Assembly (NCBI RefSeq): GCF_018320785.1
Contig: NC_054882.1
Location: 27,966,719-28,030,718, forward strand
DNA from: Cheilinus undulatus
Taxonomy: Eukaryota; Chordata; Actinopteri; Labriformes; Labridae
Reading direction: 5' to 3'
DNA length: 64,000 nt
The notes below the pieces were generated by a model. It did not search any database. It saw nothing but the letters and a program-made list of their open reading frames with translations, and had not been told where the DNA came from. A program made the position numbers and the translations under genes. Below are positions 51,701 to 63,352 of this stretch, in pieces (within the stretch, counting starts at the first letter, position 1; each line of letters opens with the position of its first letter).

Positions 51701-54700
51701 CTCCTTCATAGCAGACAGACAGATGAGCAGAATATTAACTTTATCGGTGTCATCAGGTTTAAAAGAAATTTTCAGTTGAATTTCATCAGCATATAAACAG
51801 TATGATATACCCTGAAAACTGCTTATTACATGACCTAAAGCCAGCATATACATAGAATAAAAAACATGGCCCAGAACAGAACCTTGAGGCACACCACAGG
51901 ATGGAACAAAGACTGAAAGGCAAGGGCCAACTGACCCTGAGAAACACAGATCCAAAAAAAAAGGTAACTCGGGGTACTTCTTACAGGGTTGTCAAAAATT
52001 TCAGCACATGGATGTTTTTTTGATTCCATGTTTAAAACTGTACAGTCTCTAAAAACCTTTTCATGAGGCAGGTGTGTGATAAATTAATCAATTATATTGC
52101 AGGCAAACTCCTGCAACTGTCTAAATTGCATAAACACATGGCCAAAGTTCTGGTAAGTTTCTAGTGTTTTGAGTAGTTCAGACAAGAAATTCCACAATAT
52201 TAGGACCTCAATATGTGTCACCATGGCATCAAAACAGGTATTGATAATCATTTGATTTTGACTAATTTCACATCAAAGTGTAAAATTCTAGTATTGTCCA
52301 TCCATCCATCCACACATTCCAAAGAGGTAAAGAAGACCATTTCAAGATCCATAAGAAAGTGAAGTGAAAGCATCCACATGACCATGTTATGATGCATGTC
52401 TTTCATTTGATGCAGCACAATTGAGCTTTATAACGCTGATGAGATCAACAAAAACAAATTATTGTAGACATTTGGACTGCTTTCACAGCTCTGCAGCTAG
52501 TAAGTCCTTATTGGACTTTTTTATTAAATCCTGAGTCAATCAGCAAATGTTGCGTATTTGCTGCTTGAACAGCTTCCAAAGCGCTGATAAATTCCCTTTT
52601 AGGTGTTGCCTGCTCTCTGTGGAGTTCTCGCAATTGCCAGAAAAAAAAAAAAGTGCAGCCTGGAGCTGTGTTGTGGAGATAAGGTGAGAGAGAATAACAC
52701 CCTGTGCTCTGCTCAGAGGTAGGAGCTGATTTGCAAAGTCACCATGAGAATCAGGCACGGGCTGCACCTGGCTCCCAAATATGATGTTGCCCTTCCCCTG
52801 TTCGAGGAATAATCTGTGAGTGAGCGAGGCTCTTTAATTTGTTGTCCGTAATATTGCTCCACGCATGATTGAAATGGGCCTTAGAGAAATGCTGTGTAAA
52901 TTGCAAATGACACCTTTTCATTATAAACACATACTTAAAAGTCTAATGCAGCTGTGCTCATTTCCAGGCGAGTATATAATGACAACAAATATGCCAAAAG
53001 TGTGCCATACAAAATACACAAAGGCTAGAATACAGACTCAACAAAAACGACACCAGAAGAGCGGGGCATTCTCTGGGAATTAATGTCACACGTGGCTTCA
53101 GAGACACGTGTAGTCATAAAAAAATGTGTTTATTCTTTAAAAAACGTATTAAATACCTGTTTGTCAACTGATTCTTTAACAGCCACATCTACATGCATTT
53201 CCTCCTGCCTGTGAGTTTCTGTCTCATCTCTCAGTGCAGCTTTCACTTCAGTTGGTTCTCCGTTCTGATCCTCCTGAAACAACAAAACACAACATAAAAA
53301 CAAAGAGTTTATTCTCCTTAAGATTAGACAAAATAAAGCAGAAAAATCTCAAAGCGGACAGACACTGAATGCTTGGTCATAACAGCATTCATTAATATTC
53401 AGAAGCAATATCAGTGCAACCATTAATGCTGACAAAGACTTTATAATTATGAAAAATCAAAGGACAAATACATCTACAAAATATGATTATGAAAGAGCAA
53501 AGCCCTTACTATTATGATGATAATTAATTTAAATGGCTACATTAACCTTTGAAGTCAATAACATTAATAAAAGGACATTATGCCAATGGTTCTATGCAAA
53601 TTCAGGCAGGTTTGTAGAAGCAGAGGTTGAGCATCATTCATGTCTCAATAAACAATATGAAACAACATTCTGCCGCTATATTGATGGGATCAGAGGAGAA
53701 CGTTGCATGCACAGACAGATGACTTTTAACTTTAAGACAAAAGGATACAGGCAAACTCATGCATCAAGACTGGTGTTAAAGACTTTTAGATGATCAGGAA
53801 GAACTTCAGCCCATGCACATCATTAACATGCGTTAATAAACAGGCACAAATGGTAGCTGTTGTTAGTTTGTCTGCTTATAGTGAAATAGAAGAAGGATGA
53901 GAGCCAGCGTGGGAGAAGGAGTGGCACAGAATAGTGGTAAGCCAGCAAACTGAGCAGGAAATGGGAAACCCGTGGGTGGCCAAAACCCTCACCGTTGTGA
54001 AGTGAGTAGAAAGCAAAGCCCTGGCTCTATAGTGCCAGCAGGAGATGGCTGCCAGCACTGAGCTGGCAAAGTCGGCTACCTGGTCGTCTCCCATCAGTAA
54101 ATCTTCCTTGTAATTCTCCCCCTCCTCCTTCTCCTCTTCTTCATTTGCCTCCTCTGCCTTCTCCTGCTGCAGCTCCCCCTCGCTGGGTGAAGGGCCCAGT
54201 TTGGGGTCACTGTCAGGAGGACTTAGCTGCTCCAGAGACCCCCCTCTGGGAATCTGATCCTCAGCGCACGGGCTCTCAGACTGGGGCTCGCCTATGCTGG
54301 AGGCCAGCGTACTGACACTAGTGGCAGGCTGAAGGGAGCACCTCTCCCCCAGCAGTGCACCCTCACTGTCTGCATGCTGTAGCGTGAAGTCATAGACATG
54401 TGGTTCGTTATTGCAAGGCCAGTGCTAGAGCCATGACGTGATTGCAAGGTTGTAATGGGCAGAATCATAATAAAGCTGCTTTGGCTTTGGGTGAGATATG
54501 ATTTCTGTAATCCAGAGCAAGCTGTTACATGGTGATTAGGTTTGTTTGAGTTTATTTTAAGAATCAGAATAGAAGGTTTGTACAGCTGAGTCAAAAGTTA
54601 GAAAACCATATCTCACCACTGCACACTCTTCTTAAAAACTGATAAAACAGAATGAGAAAGCTTATCAAAGTTTAATAAAATAAGACTACATTTGGATTTT

Positions 54701-57700
54701 ACTTACCTTCAACACAGCTGCAAGGAGAGCAAAGATAAAAAAAGAAGGAGATAAAAAAAATAAGAATGTCAATAACCCTTATAATAGTATGCTTAAGTTA
54801 AATATTATGACAAAACAACTTGAACAGCACCTGCATCTTGTACAATTATGGTCATCAGGACACAGGCTGCACAGACAAGGACCCAGCAAGAGAGTAGTTA
54901 CCCTAACCCAGACTTTAGGGAGACCATGTGATTAAATAAATACCAATTAGAAACCTCTTATTACCAGGGATTCAAACTGAACATGATGTAATTAGCCAGG
55001 ATGTGATGGCCTACTCTCTCACTGAGATGGGAAAGCTGACATGGAAATTGCTCCTTCATTTCCAAATATTGTGGATTCTGGATGTGGCACAGAGGAGAAC
55101 TGGGGACAAGAGTGCCGCGGTTTATTCTTCAATAAGAGCCAATTAGAACGACTGAAAGCAGGAAGTTGTGCGGGTCTGAGGGCGAGGCAGAATTTGACTA
55201 TCGAAAAGAGCTTGTGTGTGATGAAGGCTTCGATCACTGTGGCATATAATTAACTTCAGTATGGGGGAGGCCGGGAGAGTGGGAGTGTCTTTTGATCTGT
55301 ATCCCAGGTGTCTCTAAGGGGGAACAAAGCACGGAGATGTGGACGGACACAAAAATAACCCAGAAAGGGGGGCTGTGGGGGTGCAGGGCCATCAGATAAC
55401 ATCTGCAAAGTGGATCAAACTGACCCGCTGTAATGAATGTGCCCCTCTGAATGATAAAATTTGACTGAAAAAGTGATGTAACAAAAAACAGACAATGTAC
55501 CAACCTTTTGTGGTCCTTATGATTTGTTTAGCAGGCTCTAAAATGACATAAAATTGAAATTATATAACCCACTGATGTAACAACTTCCCATTTATTATGA
55601 AAATAAACAGATCTTTTTAATTCAAATCTGAATGAATATCAAACAAACACAGCAGAGGTGTTTGACCTGATCTCCTTCTCCCATTTCGCCCTCCTAGATG
55701 GAAGTCATCAGCTCGACAGAACTCAGCTTTCTTCAACCTCTCGGGGCTGTAGTGGTACATCCCCGGATCTAAGCAGCAGACAGATGCTTCATTACTCTGA
55801 CAGCCGCAATTACAGAAACAATTTTCTCCACATACACAGAAAGAGGGGTAATGGGCTTCGATTCCTGGAAATTAAACAGTGTTCTGCATTTTCTACTGAA
55901 AATTAAACACGCTCCTCTTTTGTAAGCAGCATCTATTGTTGCTATGGGAACAGCTGAATAAATCCAAGCATAACAAGAGTTACTCAGTTTGTAACACTCA
56001 CAGTTTGAATTGTCCAGGATGGTTTCTTTAGCCTGCAGAGAGAAAGACAGTGTGGTTAAACACAAACGTGACATGGAAGTACTTATCTGAAATCAACATT
56101 GTTGTGCTGTCTACCTTCTGTGGGACGATGGTGTTGTGGTTCTCAAGTATGAGTCTCTTAATGTGATGGCCCCAGAGACGCTTCTCTTCCACTGACTTAG
56201 CCTGAAATATTGAGCATTTTTCATTAGTCATTGTGGATAGCAAAGACACAACAAATACACACATGATTATGAAATGCAGCATGATGCTTCAGTTGTTTAA
56301 ATTCATTTTTTCTCCATTAATCTACACTCAGAACCCTAACATTAAAGTGAAGACTAAATTAAAGAATTTTTTTCAAATTTATCAGAAAGAAAAAGACGTG
56401 AACATCACAGTTACATAAGTATTCAGCCCCTTGCAAAAACACTTGAATTTAGCTTTGATGCCTCCCATTTTTCTTAAACTTTGCTGAGATGTTTCTACAC
56501 CTTGACTAGAGTCCGCCTGTGGTAAATCAAACTTCTGTATAGAAGGCCTCACAGCTGACAACATATATTGGAGAAAAAAACAAGCCATGAGGTCAAAGGA
56601 ACTGCCTACAGAGCTCAGAGACAGGATTGTTACAAGGCATGGATCTGGGGAAGGCAACAAACAATATCCCAGAAAAATTATTCAGTATTTAATATTTCAG
56701 TTTTTATTTTTCATAAATTTGCAAAAAAAAAAAAATCAAAAATTCTGTTTTCACTTTGTCATGATGGGATACTGAGTGTAGATCAATGAGAGAAAACAGG
56801 AATTCAAATGATTGTAGCATCAGGCTGCAACATAAAAAAGGGAAGGGGGTCTGAATATTATCTGAATGCACTGTATGCTAAAGAAAATATCATCCTAGAA
56901 GAAAATCCCTGTACTATTATCTAAAAAAAGAGCCAAAATAGTCTGTCCTTTGTAACTGTGTTGCTGGCATTTACCTGCACTGTATGAGGCTGCTTGGGGT
57001 GTTTGAAGTGGATTACACTGAAAAGCAGGGGATCCTTTGCGCTGTCCAGTAACATCAGTGTGGAGCACTGCAACAACAAAAATAGTATTCATGTAGCTGA
57101 GCTTGACCCATTTAAATTCAGTACATTTACACGCAGTCAGATAAAGTTACATTATTGTTAGTCCTACTAAAATTGGACTTTCAAAATGCATGTAAATATG
57201 TTAGTCCAACTGAAATCTTACTAAATATAATTTCTGCAATTTGGACTAAAGCCTGGTACACACTAGAAGATAGTCATATAGCTCCAAAGATTGTATTGAC
57301 AGATTTTCCTTTGGCATGTTAGGAGTGATCTTTTCTTCTTTCAATCTGCTTTGAAGGTTATCAGAGCTGCTGCACCTCGAGATTATCAAATTAAAACACT
57401 GAGGAAAGCCGAGCAGGTATGAGCAGAACTGTGTGGTGGAACTAATAATCAGGGAGCAGGCTGACTGAGTGAGGAAGCACAACAAACACAGCTTTGGCAA
57501 AGATAGTAAGGGTGAAACAAAGTTAGATGGACGTCAGAAATGGAGGACCAACTTGATTTGTGAGTGTTAAAACATGTCCTGTAAAACATACCACAATTGA
57601 ACTGACAGAGAAAGGGGGTCGGATCAAAATTGCTACCACAATGGTTGAACGAAGTAGCTAATGGCTAACATGTTTAGCTTGTTAACTCTAAAGTTGTGCT

Positions 57701-60700
57701 TTACAAGTAGTCCATGCATTGTAAATTATTTGCAGAAATATATTTAAAAGATGCCAGCAGAACATGGGACAAGAAAAGGAGACTGATGCAACACCAATAT
57801 GAGTTTTGCTTAAACCTCTTACACAAAGATGTTACAACAGAGACATCTAAACGTACTGATGGACTCTATATTCCAGATTATTTAAACTTAGTCTGTGAAA
57901 TCATTTATGACATAGTTTAAGAGAAAGTTTCTCCTCATTCTGTTTTTTTGTTTTCTGCAATTCCTTACACCTACTCTGTAAACTATAAAATCTTCAATCA
58001 ATAAGAAAATATCAAGCAACGTACAGAGATGTGGGTCTTGTAGACGTAGTGTTCCCCTCTTTTCTTGGTGATGAGGAGCATCTTTTCGAAGAGGAAGAGT
58101 GTACGGGTGTTCTTGGCCCGCAGGACATGAAAGGTGCCCTCCAGTACCAGCTCTCCATAGGTGGTCAGGTCCGGACCCTTCCAGTTGATCAGAAGAGACT
58201 GGATCTCCTGCAGATGCACAAGAAAACACATTACACCACACACTCACAGCAAAAGCCATTTTCCCTCTGCAGGAGAACATAAAAATACCAGGACTGCCTC
58301 ATTTAGTCCCTATAATCCTCTATTTATTTTCAATGTTCTTTTAGCTTTTATTCATTTTTGACTGCCTCTATTTTATGCTGTTGCCTCTCTCTGTTACTAT
58401 TTCTTTTGCTGCTTCTATTTCCTGTGATTAATTTACTGCTTTTATGTTTTTTATGCTTTCTCTCTTCCCCTTTACTTAAACTTTTCAAAGATTTTTTCTT
58501 ATTTTGTTTCTCATATTTTAGTGCTTCTAATCTCTGATTGTTGTTTTTATCTTTTATTGTTGTACCATCTTTTTCTCTAAATTTCTTATATCTTTTTCAA
58601 TCTTTAGTCATCTTTGTCAAGTTGGGTTCTGCATGGACGGGGATTTATGACACTGTACAAAGTCTATGATATTTGGGTTAAATTTGTTGGTTGGGTACTT
58701 GTTTGGGTTCTTCCACTGCTGAGTTTCATTGATGTTATTTGGGTGCTTTTGCTGTCGTTTTTTTTGTTGTCTTAGCCTTTTGCTTTTGTTCAAGTTCTAA
58801 TGCTTTGCTCCTGTGTATTTCTCTGTGTGTGCCAAAGAACTTACTAGTGCGATAAAATAAAGTTGTTATTAAGATTAATTTCTTATTATGTTACATATAT
58901 TTATGGTGTAATTACCACACAAACAGAGAAAGAGTTTCTGTAGGACTGGATAGTAAATTTACATAACATGTAGATTTACAATAGAAATTCAGAAAGTCTC
59001 ATAAGGGAGGAAAGAAGACAAAGCAGCTGTAACAGAGGCACCCATCATGCAAATTAGCACATACTGAGGACGTATGTATGGGTTTATGTATTCAACTGAA
59101 TACAGCATGTAAATGACATGTGGCAGTGGCAGTTGTCCACTCTGCACTTAGGTTCATTACTGGTGATACCTGTAACACTCACCATTGCATCCTCTACAGT
59201 AAAGTTGGATGGTCATCTCTCTCTGAGAGATGTGACCTACATACACATATGTTTATTTACAAGGCTCTTATTAGAATGCTTCCTCCTTACATCTCCTCCA
59301 TGATAACCTGGTCCTCTGGAGCTCATAACACCTGCTCTAATATCTGGCTTACACTCCAGGTTCCAAGAGTTCACTCTGAGCTCGGCAGGTCTGCTTTAGC
59401 TTATTTGCTCTGTCTGCTTGGAACTCACCACAAAGCACTTTAAAAATCAAAATACTTGTTTCTTTGGGTTATTACAGATCATTAATTCAGAATTTCTTGT
59501 GTTCTGATTGCACCTGTTTTAACTGACTTTGATGTTCTATTTCTAATTGATATTATGTCTTTTTTATCTTGTTGCTGTACTTTATATGTTTAGAATATGT
59601 TTGTTATATTCTTTATTATCATGCCTTTTTCCTTTATTTGCGCAGCATCATTGTAAATGAAGGCTTGCCCTCGATGATTTTCGAGTCTAAATAAAGATTA
59701 TATTATGTAAATGAGATATTTCAGGTAATATTTATGTCAAATTGTGAATAAAATTTCAATTCTATCTTTACTGTCATGATGGGGTACTGAGTGTAGATTA
59801 ATAAAAATAAAAATTATTTTAATTAACTGTAGCATCAGGCTGGGGGTCTGAATATTTTGTGAATGCACTGTAAGCAACAGTACATGAAAACATACTCCAA
59901 TTAAAGGAAATGTGCAAAAATGCATTATTTTCTTTTCATTTGAAATATTATCCTGTTGTTTTGTCTTCAAAAATGGAAAAATATAAGATAGGGATTAGAT
60001 GCCGAACATCTTTTAACATGCTATAGGCACATATGTGTTGTATTTCCAGCTGACCTGCACTCTGACAGCGTGTTCATGTTTCCTCTTCATGTCGTTGATG
60101 TACCAGGCCACTCCGGTCATGGTGTCTATAGCCTCCTGAACAACCTCATAGCCTTCTTCATCTGGGTCAAAGTGCTTTGCAATTTCCTTCAAAAGAGATC
60201 AGGGATATTACAGTCAGAAAATAACATTTAGACACTTTTATACACTGAGTGCCGTACAGACTACAGAACAAAAAAACATTTGATAAGGCCACCAATTAGA
60301 AATATCTAGTTTCTGCTAATAGAGAACATTTTTTCTGCTTTTTTGTTCCTTTTCAATGATTGTCGGCTTTTGTTTGTAAAATCCAACACATCTGAAAGCC
60401 ACTGACATTACATTAAATTCACATTATTGATAGATAAACTGATCACATCCTGTACCTGTAGCAGCAGGTGATATTTCAGGATCCTCTGCACTGGCTTCAG
60501 CAGGTAGGAGCCCAAAGGTAGAGAGCGCTTCAGAGCAGCTTGTCGATCCCGAAAGAACTTGGCCAAAGTTTTACTCCTCATGCAGTCGGTCAGTGCAGCC
60601 ACTGAGCTAGAAGGCAGCAGAGAATTAGAATAATCCTGACAACATTTTTCTACATTTCATTAACAAAATGTGTCCCAGATACTTACTTTGGATAGTTGGT

Positions 60701-63352
60701 GCAATACTGAGTGTATATGTCAAAGGATTCACTCTGAGGGACAAAAGTCAGAAGAAAACATCACAACTGTTTACTTCCTTCATAATCTGGTAACACTGAA
60801 AATCAACATTAGGAAGGCAGTATCTCACCTTATCTACGAAGCATCGAGCGATCGCCACCGGGTCGTTTTCACACATGTCTAAGGACTGTAGCAGCTCACT
60901 GAAAAACAAAACAGAGACAACTTCACTTCATAACCATTTTTTGCCTAAAAAGGAAAACATACTCAACCATTAGGGAGGAGGAAGCAGACAGGAATAATGT
61001 TAAGTGGCTATTAAACTAATCCAATCATAAACAATTTGATACTCGTTTAAAGCAGCCACTAGATGGCAGCATATACTCATAAACAAGCTCATAAGCATTT
61101 GTCTTGGATTTCCCCATGCCCAAAACACAATCAAAAACAAACTTAATCTTGAGAATTTAGAGAAACCTGAGAGCTGTAAGGAATTTTAAAGCTTCACACT
61201 GCGTTATATAAATAGTGCGGGACTGATGGATACATGAAGGGTTTGCTGTGGAAGAGTACAACTATAAAAAACATCACCAATCATCACAAGCACTACGCAT
61301 GAACGCTGCTCAGTTACACAACATATTAAATTATCAAACACAATTCATCACACTGCATTCCTGACTCAGATCAAACACTACTGGCTTTACAGAAATACAC
61401 TAATAAGTGTGTCAACATGTTCAAGGTCCAACAAGAAAATCTGGCCATCAACATAGTTTCAGATACAACGTCAACATTTGTTCTCGCTGCATGATTGCTT
61501 TTCTAAAAACATTTGTGTTTGTTAGAGAATTAAATATCCCCAAAATATTCCTTGATAAAAGAAAGGCCATTATAAAACAATAAATTCATGTTAATGCCAA
61601 ATGTGAGTCAAGAAAGATTACCGTACTCATGCCTTGGCTCAGGTTTGAATTACAGCAAAATAATTTACCGCTGTCATGACATCTACTGTACGTCTTGTAC
61701 AGAACAGCATGTTCAGTAAATGCCCCGTCCTATCAACGTGCTATTCTTGGGTGCTAAATATCCTGTAACAATGTTTCTTATTAGTCCATTTCTTTCAAAA
61801 AGAAAAAAAAAGATCTCCCTTTTCCAGCTTCCTCCCATTCAATAAATAACTGTGTCAAAATGTTAGGAAAACATTATGGCACTTGTTAAAAGGCAGAGAC
61901 AAGCATTTCTATACATAAACAATGCTGTTATAAGAGACAGTTTTAATGCCTTTCTTTTGAACTCAATGAAAACACGGTTTAGTGCTAAGAAGAAAAGGTT
62001 AATCTCTCAGATGAAGTTCTTTAGCTCTCAAATCTGTCAAAATCTCCCCAGTAAAGCTGGTTTGAATTGCATTAGAACTGAATAAGAATCAAATCCTCTC
62101 CATTTGTGGTTAAAAGCTGTATGATAGCCTAGGCATGACGAGGGAGGCGTCTGGCTGTAAGACCGGAGAGGAATGCTAATGTGTGTTTTGGCAGACAGCG
62201 AGGTCAACAATGAGCACTTACTGGCAAAAGACGATGAAATCTTAAAGCTGGCAGTGCTACCGTTTTCCTGGTTTCAATATATTTACAAAAATGTGCCCGC
62301 TCTACAGTATCACTCTCAGTGCATCCGCTTGTGTCAGTGAAAGGAATATAAGAAACAAATGCTTCATGCATTCTTCACATTTCTCATTGTTCGTTCACCT
62401 TACCATCACATATTGTATTACATACAGTGGATTCAGAATGTAGTCAGACCCCCTTTACTTTTTTCATTTTTGTTATGTTGCAGCCTGATGCTACTGTTAA
62501 AAAAACATCTTTTCTCTCATTGATCTACACTAAGAACCCCATTATGACAAAGTAAAAAATAATAAACTGAAATATCACACTGACATAAGTATTCAGAGCC
62601 CTTGTCTTGCTATACTTCTTCCATTTGAGAATTATGGAGGCCACTGTGCTCTTAGCCAATAAAGATGTGACAGACAGAGTGTTCATTCAATCATCTTCCA
62701 AGTTTTTTTCAAAGGCTCTGCCCTTTCCCAAACACAGTCTATGGGAGGTTTTTGAGATGGATGTGTGAAACAAATCCATCTGGCTTGTCAGGTTATTTTT
62801 CCAGATCAGGTCCAATTAATCTTATCTTCAACAGGTGGAGTCAAGGCAAGGTGTAGAAACAGCTAAGCAAAGATTCAAGAGAAGTGGGAGGAACCTGAGC
62901 TAAATTTGAAGTGTTTTTGCAAAGTATTTCAGTTTTTATTCATTTATTCACATAAATATTCAAATTCTGTTTTCCCTTTGTCATGATAGGGTAGATAAAT
63001 AAGAATAAAATTTATGTTTTCAAGGCTGCAACATAACAAAACTGAAAAAGAAAGGTGAAGGAGATCTGAATAATTTCTGACTGCACTGTATGTGAAAATA
63101 CATAAAAATATTCAATTAAAGTGTGCTAAAATGTAGTATTTTTATTTCATTTGAAATATTATGTTTTTCATTAATGTAAAATATTTGCTAGGGATTAGAT
63201 GGTGAGCATCTACAATGACTAAATACATCTCAGTGTGTTTGTGTGGATTACCTGTTGAACTCATAGATGTCCTCTATGTTTCCAAACAGCGCACACACCT
63301 GCTCTGGCCGGATAGGAAGGTTGTTCATATCAATAATGTGAGCCAAGTAGTC
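48118..63352 (-). CDS. plekhg3: PLEKHG3, DH-PH Rho guanine nucleotide exchange factor (5' end outside window)
   Basis: Exons on -: 63352-63252, 60898-60829, 60733-60687, 60606-60456, 60186-60055, 58207-58025, 57067-56975, 56201-56115, 56032-56002, 55768-55667, 54717-54707, 54376-53993, 53273-53157, 50309-48887, 48788-48118; 3,603 nt, 1,200 codons plus stop, one frame. The first five exons carry most of the DH domain ([46 protein letters not shown]). The PH domain follows ([58 protein letters not shown]). After this come [10 protein letters not shown], a cysteine/aromatic block, [15 protein letters not shown]-like and [17 protein letters not shown] motifs and the C-terminal [15 protein letters not shown]3 activates Rac/Cdc42-type GTPases and binds actin at the leading edge in mammals. 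N-terminal exons lie right of 64000. Confidence 0.94.
48887..50309 (-). CDS. plekhg3: Largest PLEKHG3 exon
   Basis: Codes 474 residues plus one base, starting VSVEELCPL and including [73 protein letters not shown] and [19 protein letters not shown]. These blocks match PLEKHG3 of mammals in order. It leaves in phase 1 at GTAACT. Confidence 0.93.
50340..52040 (-). mobile_element. CR1/L2-type LINE fragment in a PLEKHG3 intron
   Basis: On -, reverse-transcriptase residues include [10 protein letters not shown] and, after a degenerate catalytic box (YADE where YADD is usual), [10 protein letters not shown] and TDKTEVLV (51955-51572). The C-terminal part is at about 50960-50529 ([15 protein letters not shown] and [17 protein letters not shown]). 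A stretch at about 51000-51480 is not alignable to the LINE and probably is an insertion. Several stops make it inactive. Confidence 0.8.
52040..53156 (-). other. PLEKHG3 intron, rest
   Basis: No further repeat or RNA recognised apart from a short CCAT run near 52298-52312. Confidence 0.5.
53993..54376 (-). CDS. plekhg3: PLEKHG3 acidic exon with the [12 protein letters not shown] block
   Basis: A 128-codon, phase 0-0 exon. It begins [17 protein letters not shown], passes through a Glu-rich run ([15 protein letters not shown]) and ends [20 protein letters not shown] then ALLSTHFTT. The low-complexity GAG repeats give the CTC-rich look of the + strand. Confidence 0.8.
54707..54717 (-). CDS. 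plekhg3: 11-nt microexon of PLEKHG3
   Basis: On - a strong acceptor (TTTGCTCTCCTTGCAG) is followed by 11 coding bases and GTAAGT. The preceding exon ends in phase 1 (RRRS then G) and the next starts in phase 0 ([11 protein letters not shown]). Exactly 2 mod 3 bases are needed between them; without the microexon the frame breaks. It would add Ala-Val-Leu-Lys. Confidence 0.6.
54718..55666 (-). other. PLEKHG3 intron upstream of the microexon
   Basis: No mobile element is evident. A second exon could be hidden here, but I could not find one whose phases fit. Confidence 0.45.
56115..58207 (-). CDS. plekhg3: PLEKHG3 exons coding the PH domain
   Basis: Exons 58207-58025, 57067-56975 and 56201-56115 are all phase 0-0. 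They cover [20 protein letters not shown], the middle strands ([18 protein letters not shown]) and the C-terminal helix with the invariant Trp ([14 protein letters not shown]). Confidence 0.9.
56310..56880 (+). mobile_element. Internally deleted Tc1-like element
   Basis: The left subterminal part is CATAAGTATTCAGCCCCTTG. A transposase start piece follows ([20 protein letters not shown], about 56587-56650). The right end is GGGGGTCTGAATATTATCTG then AATGCACTGTA. It is the same family as 22830-23220 and 62422-63095 and lies in a PLEKHG3 intron. Confidence 0.8.
58300..59060. other. PLEKHG3 intron, unassigned T-rich stretch
   Basis: T-rich, low-complexity sequence that ends with AAAATAAAGTTGTTATT near 58855. 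It may be a decayed retro-element 3' end, but I cannot name a family. Confidence 0.35.
59150..59712 (+). mobile_element. LINE 3' fragment
   Basis: The translated remnant reads [20 protein letters not shown] then LPPYISSMI, typical of a LINE C-terminal region. It closes with a 3' tail, TGTAAATGAAGGCTTGCCCT then TCTAAATAAAGATTATATTA. Frame breaks are present. Confidence 0.7.
59760..59875. repeat. Solo Tc1-family end
   Basis: GTCATGATGGGGTACTGAGT, then GCATCAGGCTGGGGGTCTGA and AATGCACTGTA, matches the right ends at 56.8 and 63.0 kb. Confidence 0.7.
60055..63352 (-). CDS. plekhg3: PLEKHG3 exons coding the DH (RhoGEF) domain
   Basis: Five exons (63352-63252, 60898-60829, 60733-60687, 60606-60456, 60186-60055) join with phases 0/2, 2/0, 0/2, 2/0, 0/0. 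They code [18 protein letters not shown] through [20 protein letters not shown]3 of the DH fold is seen as [20 protein letters not shown]. The start of the domain is outside the window. Confidence 0.9.
60899..62420 (-). other. PLEKHG3 intron, nothing recognised
   Basis: This part of the 2.35-kb intron shows no repeat or exon that I can support. A 69-codon open stretch at 61876-62085 on + has no similarity. Confidence 0.5.
62422..63095. mobile_element. Tc1-derived element with inverted ends
   Basis: The left end (TACAGTGGATTCAGAATGTA, then TTTTGTTATGTTGCAGCCTG) is inverted at the right (CAAGGCTGCAACATAACAAA, then TTTCTGACTGCACTGTATG). The interior is not coding. It is the same family as 56310-56880. 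Confidence 0.8.

Noticed and set aside
51572-51955. 127-codon open frame as a host gene in the PLEKHG3 intron.
   Set aside because: It is a LINE reverse-transcriptase fragment ([10 protein letters not shown]).
54840-54890. Extra PLEKHG3 exon before the microexon (GTCTGTGCAG acceptor on -).
   Set aside because: The candidate enters and leaves in phase 1, so it could be included without a frameshift, but its translation has no PLEKHG3 character and the donor is poor.
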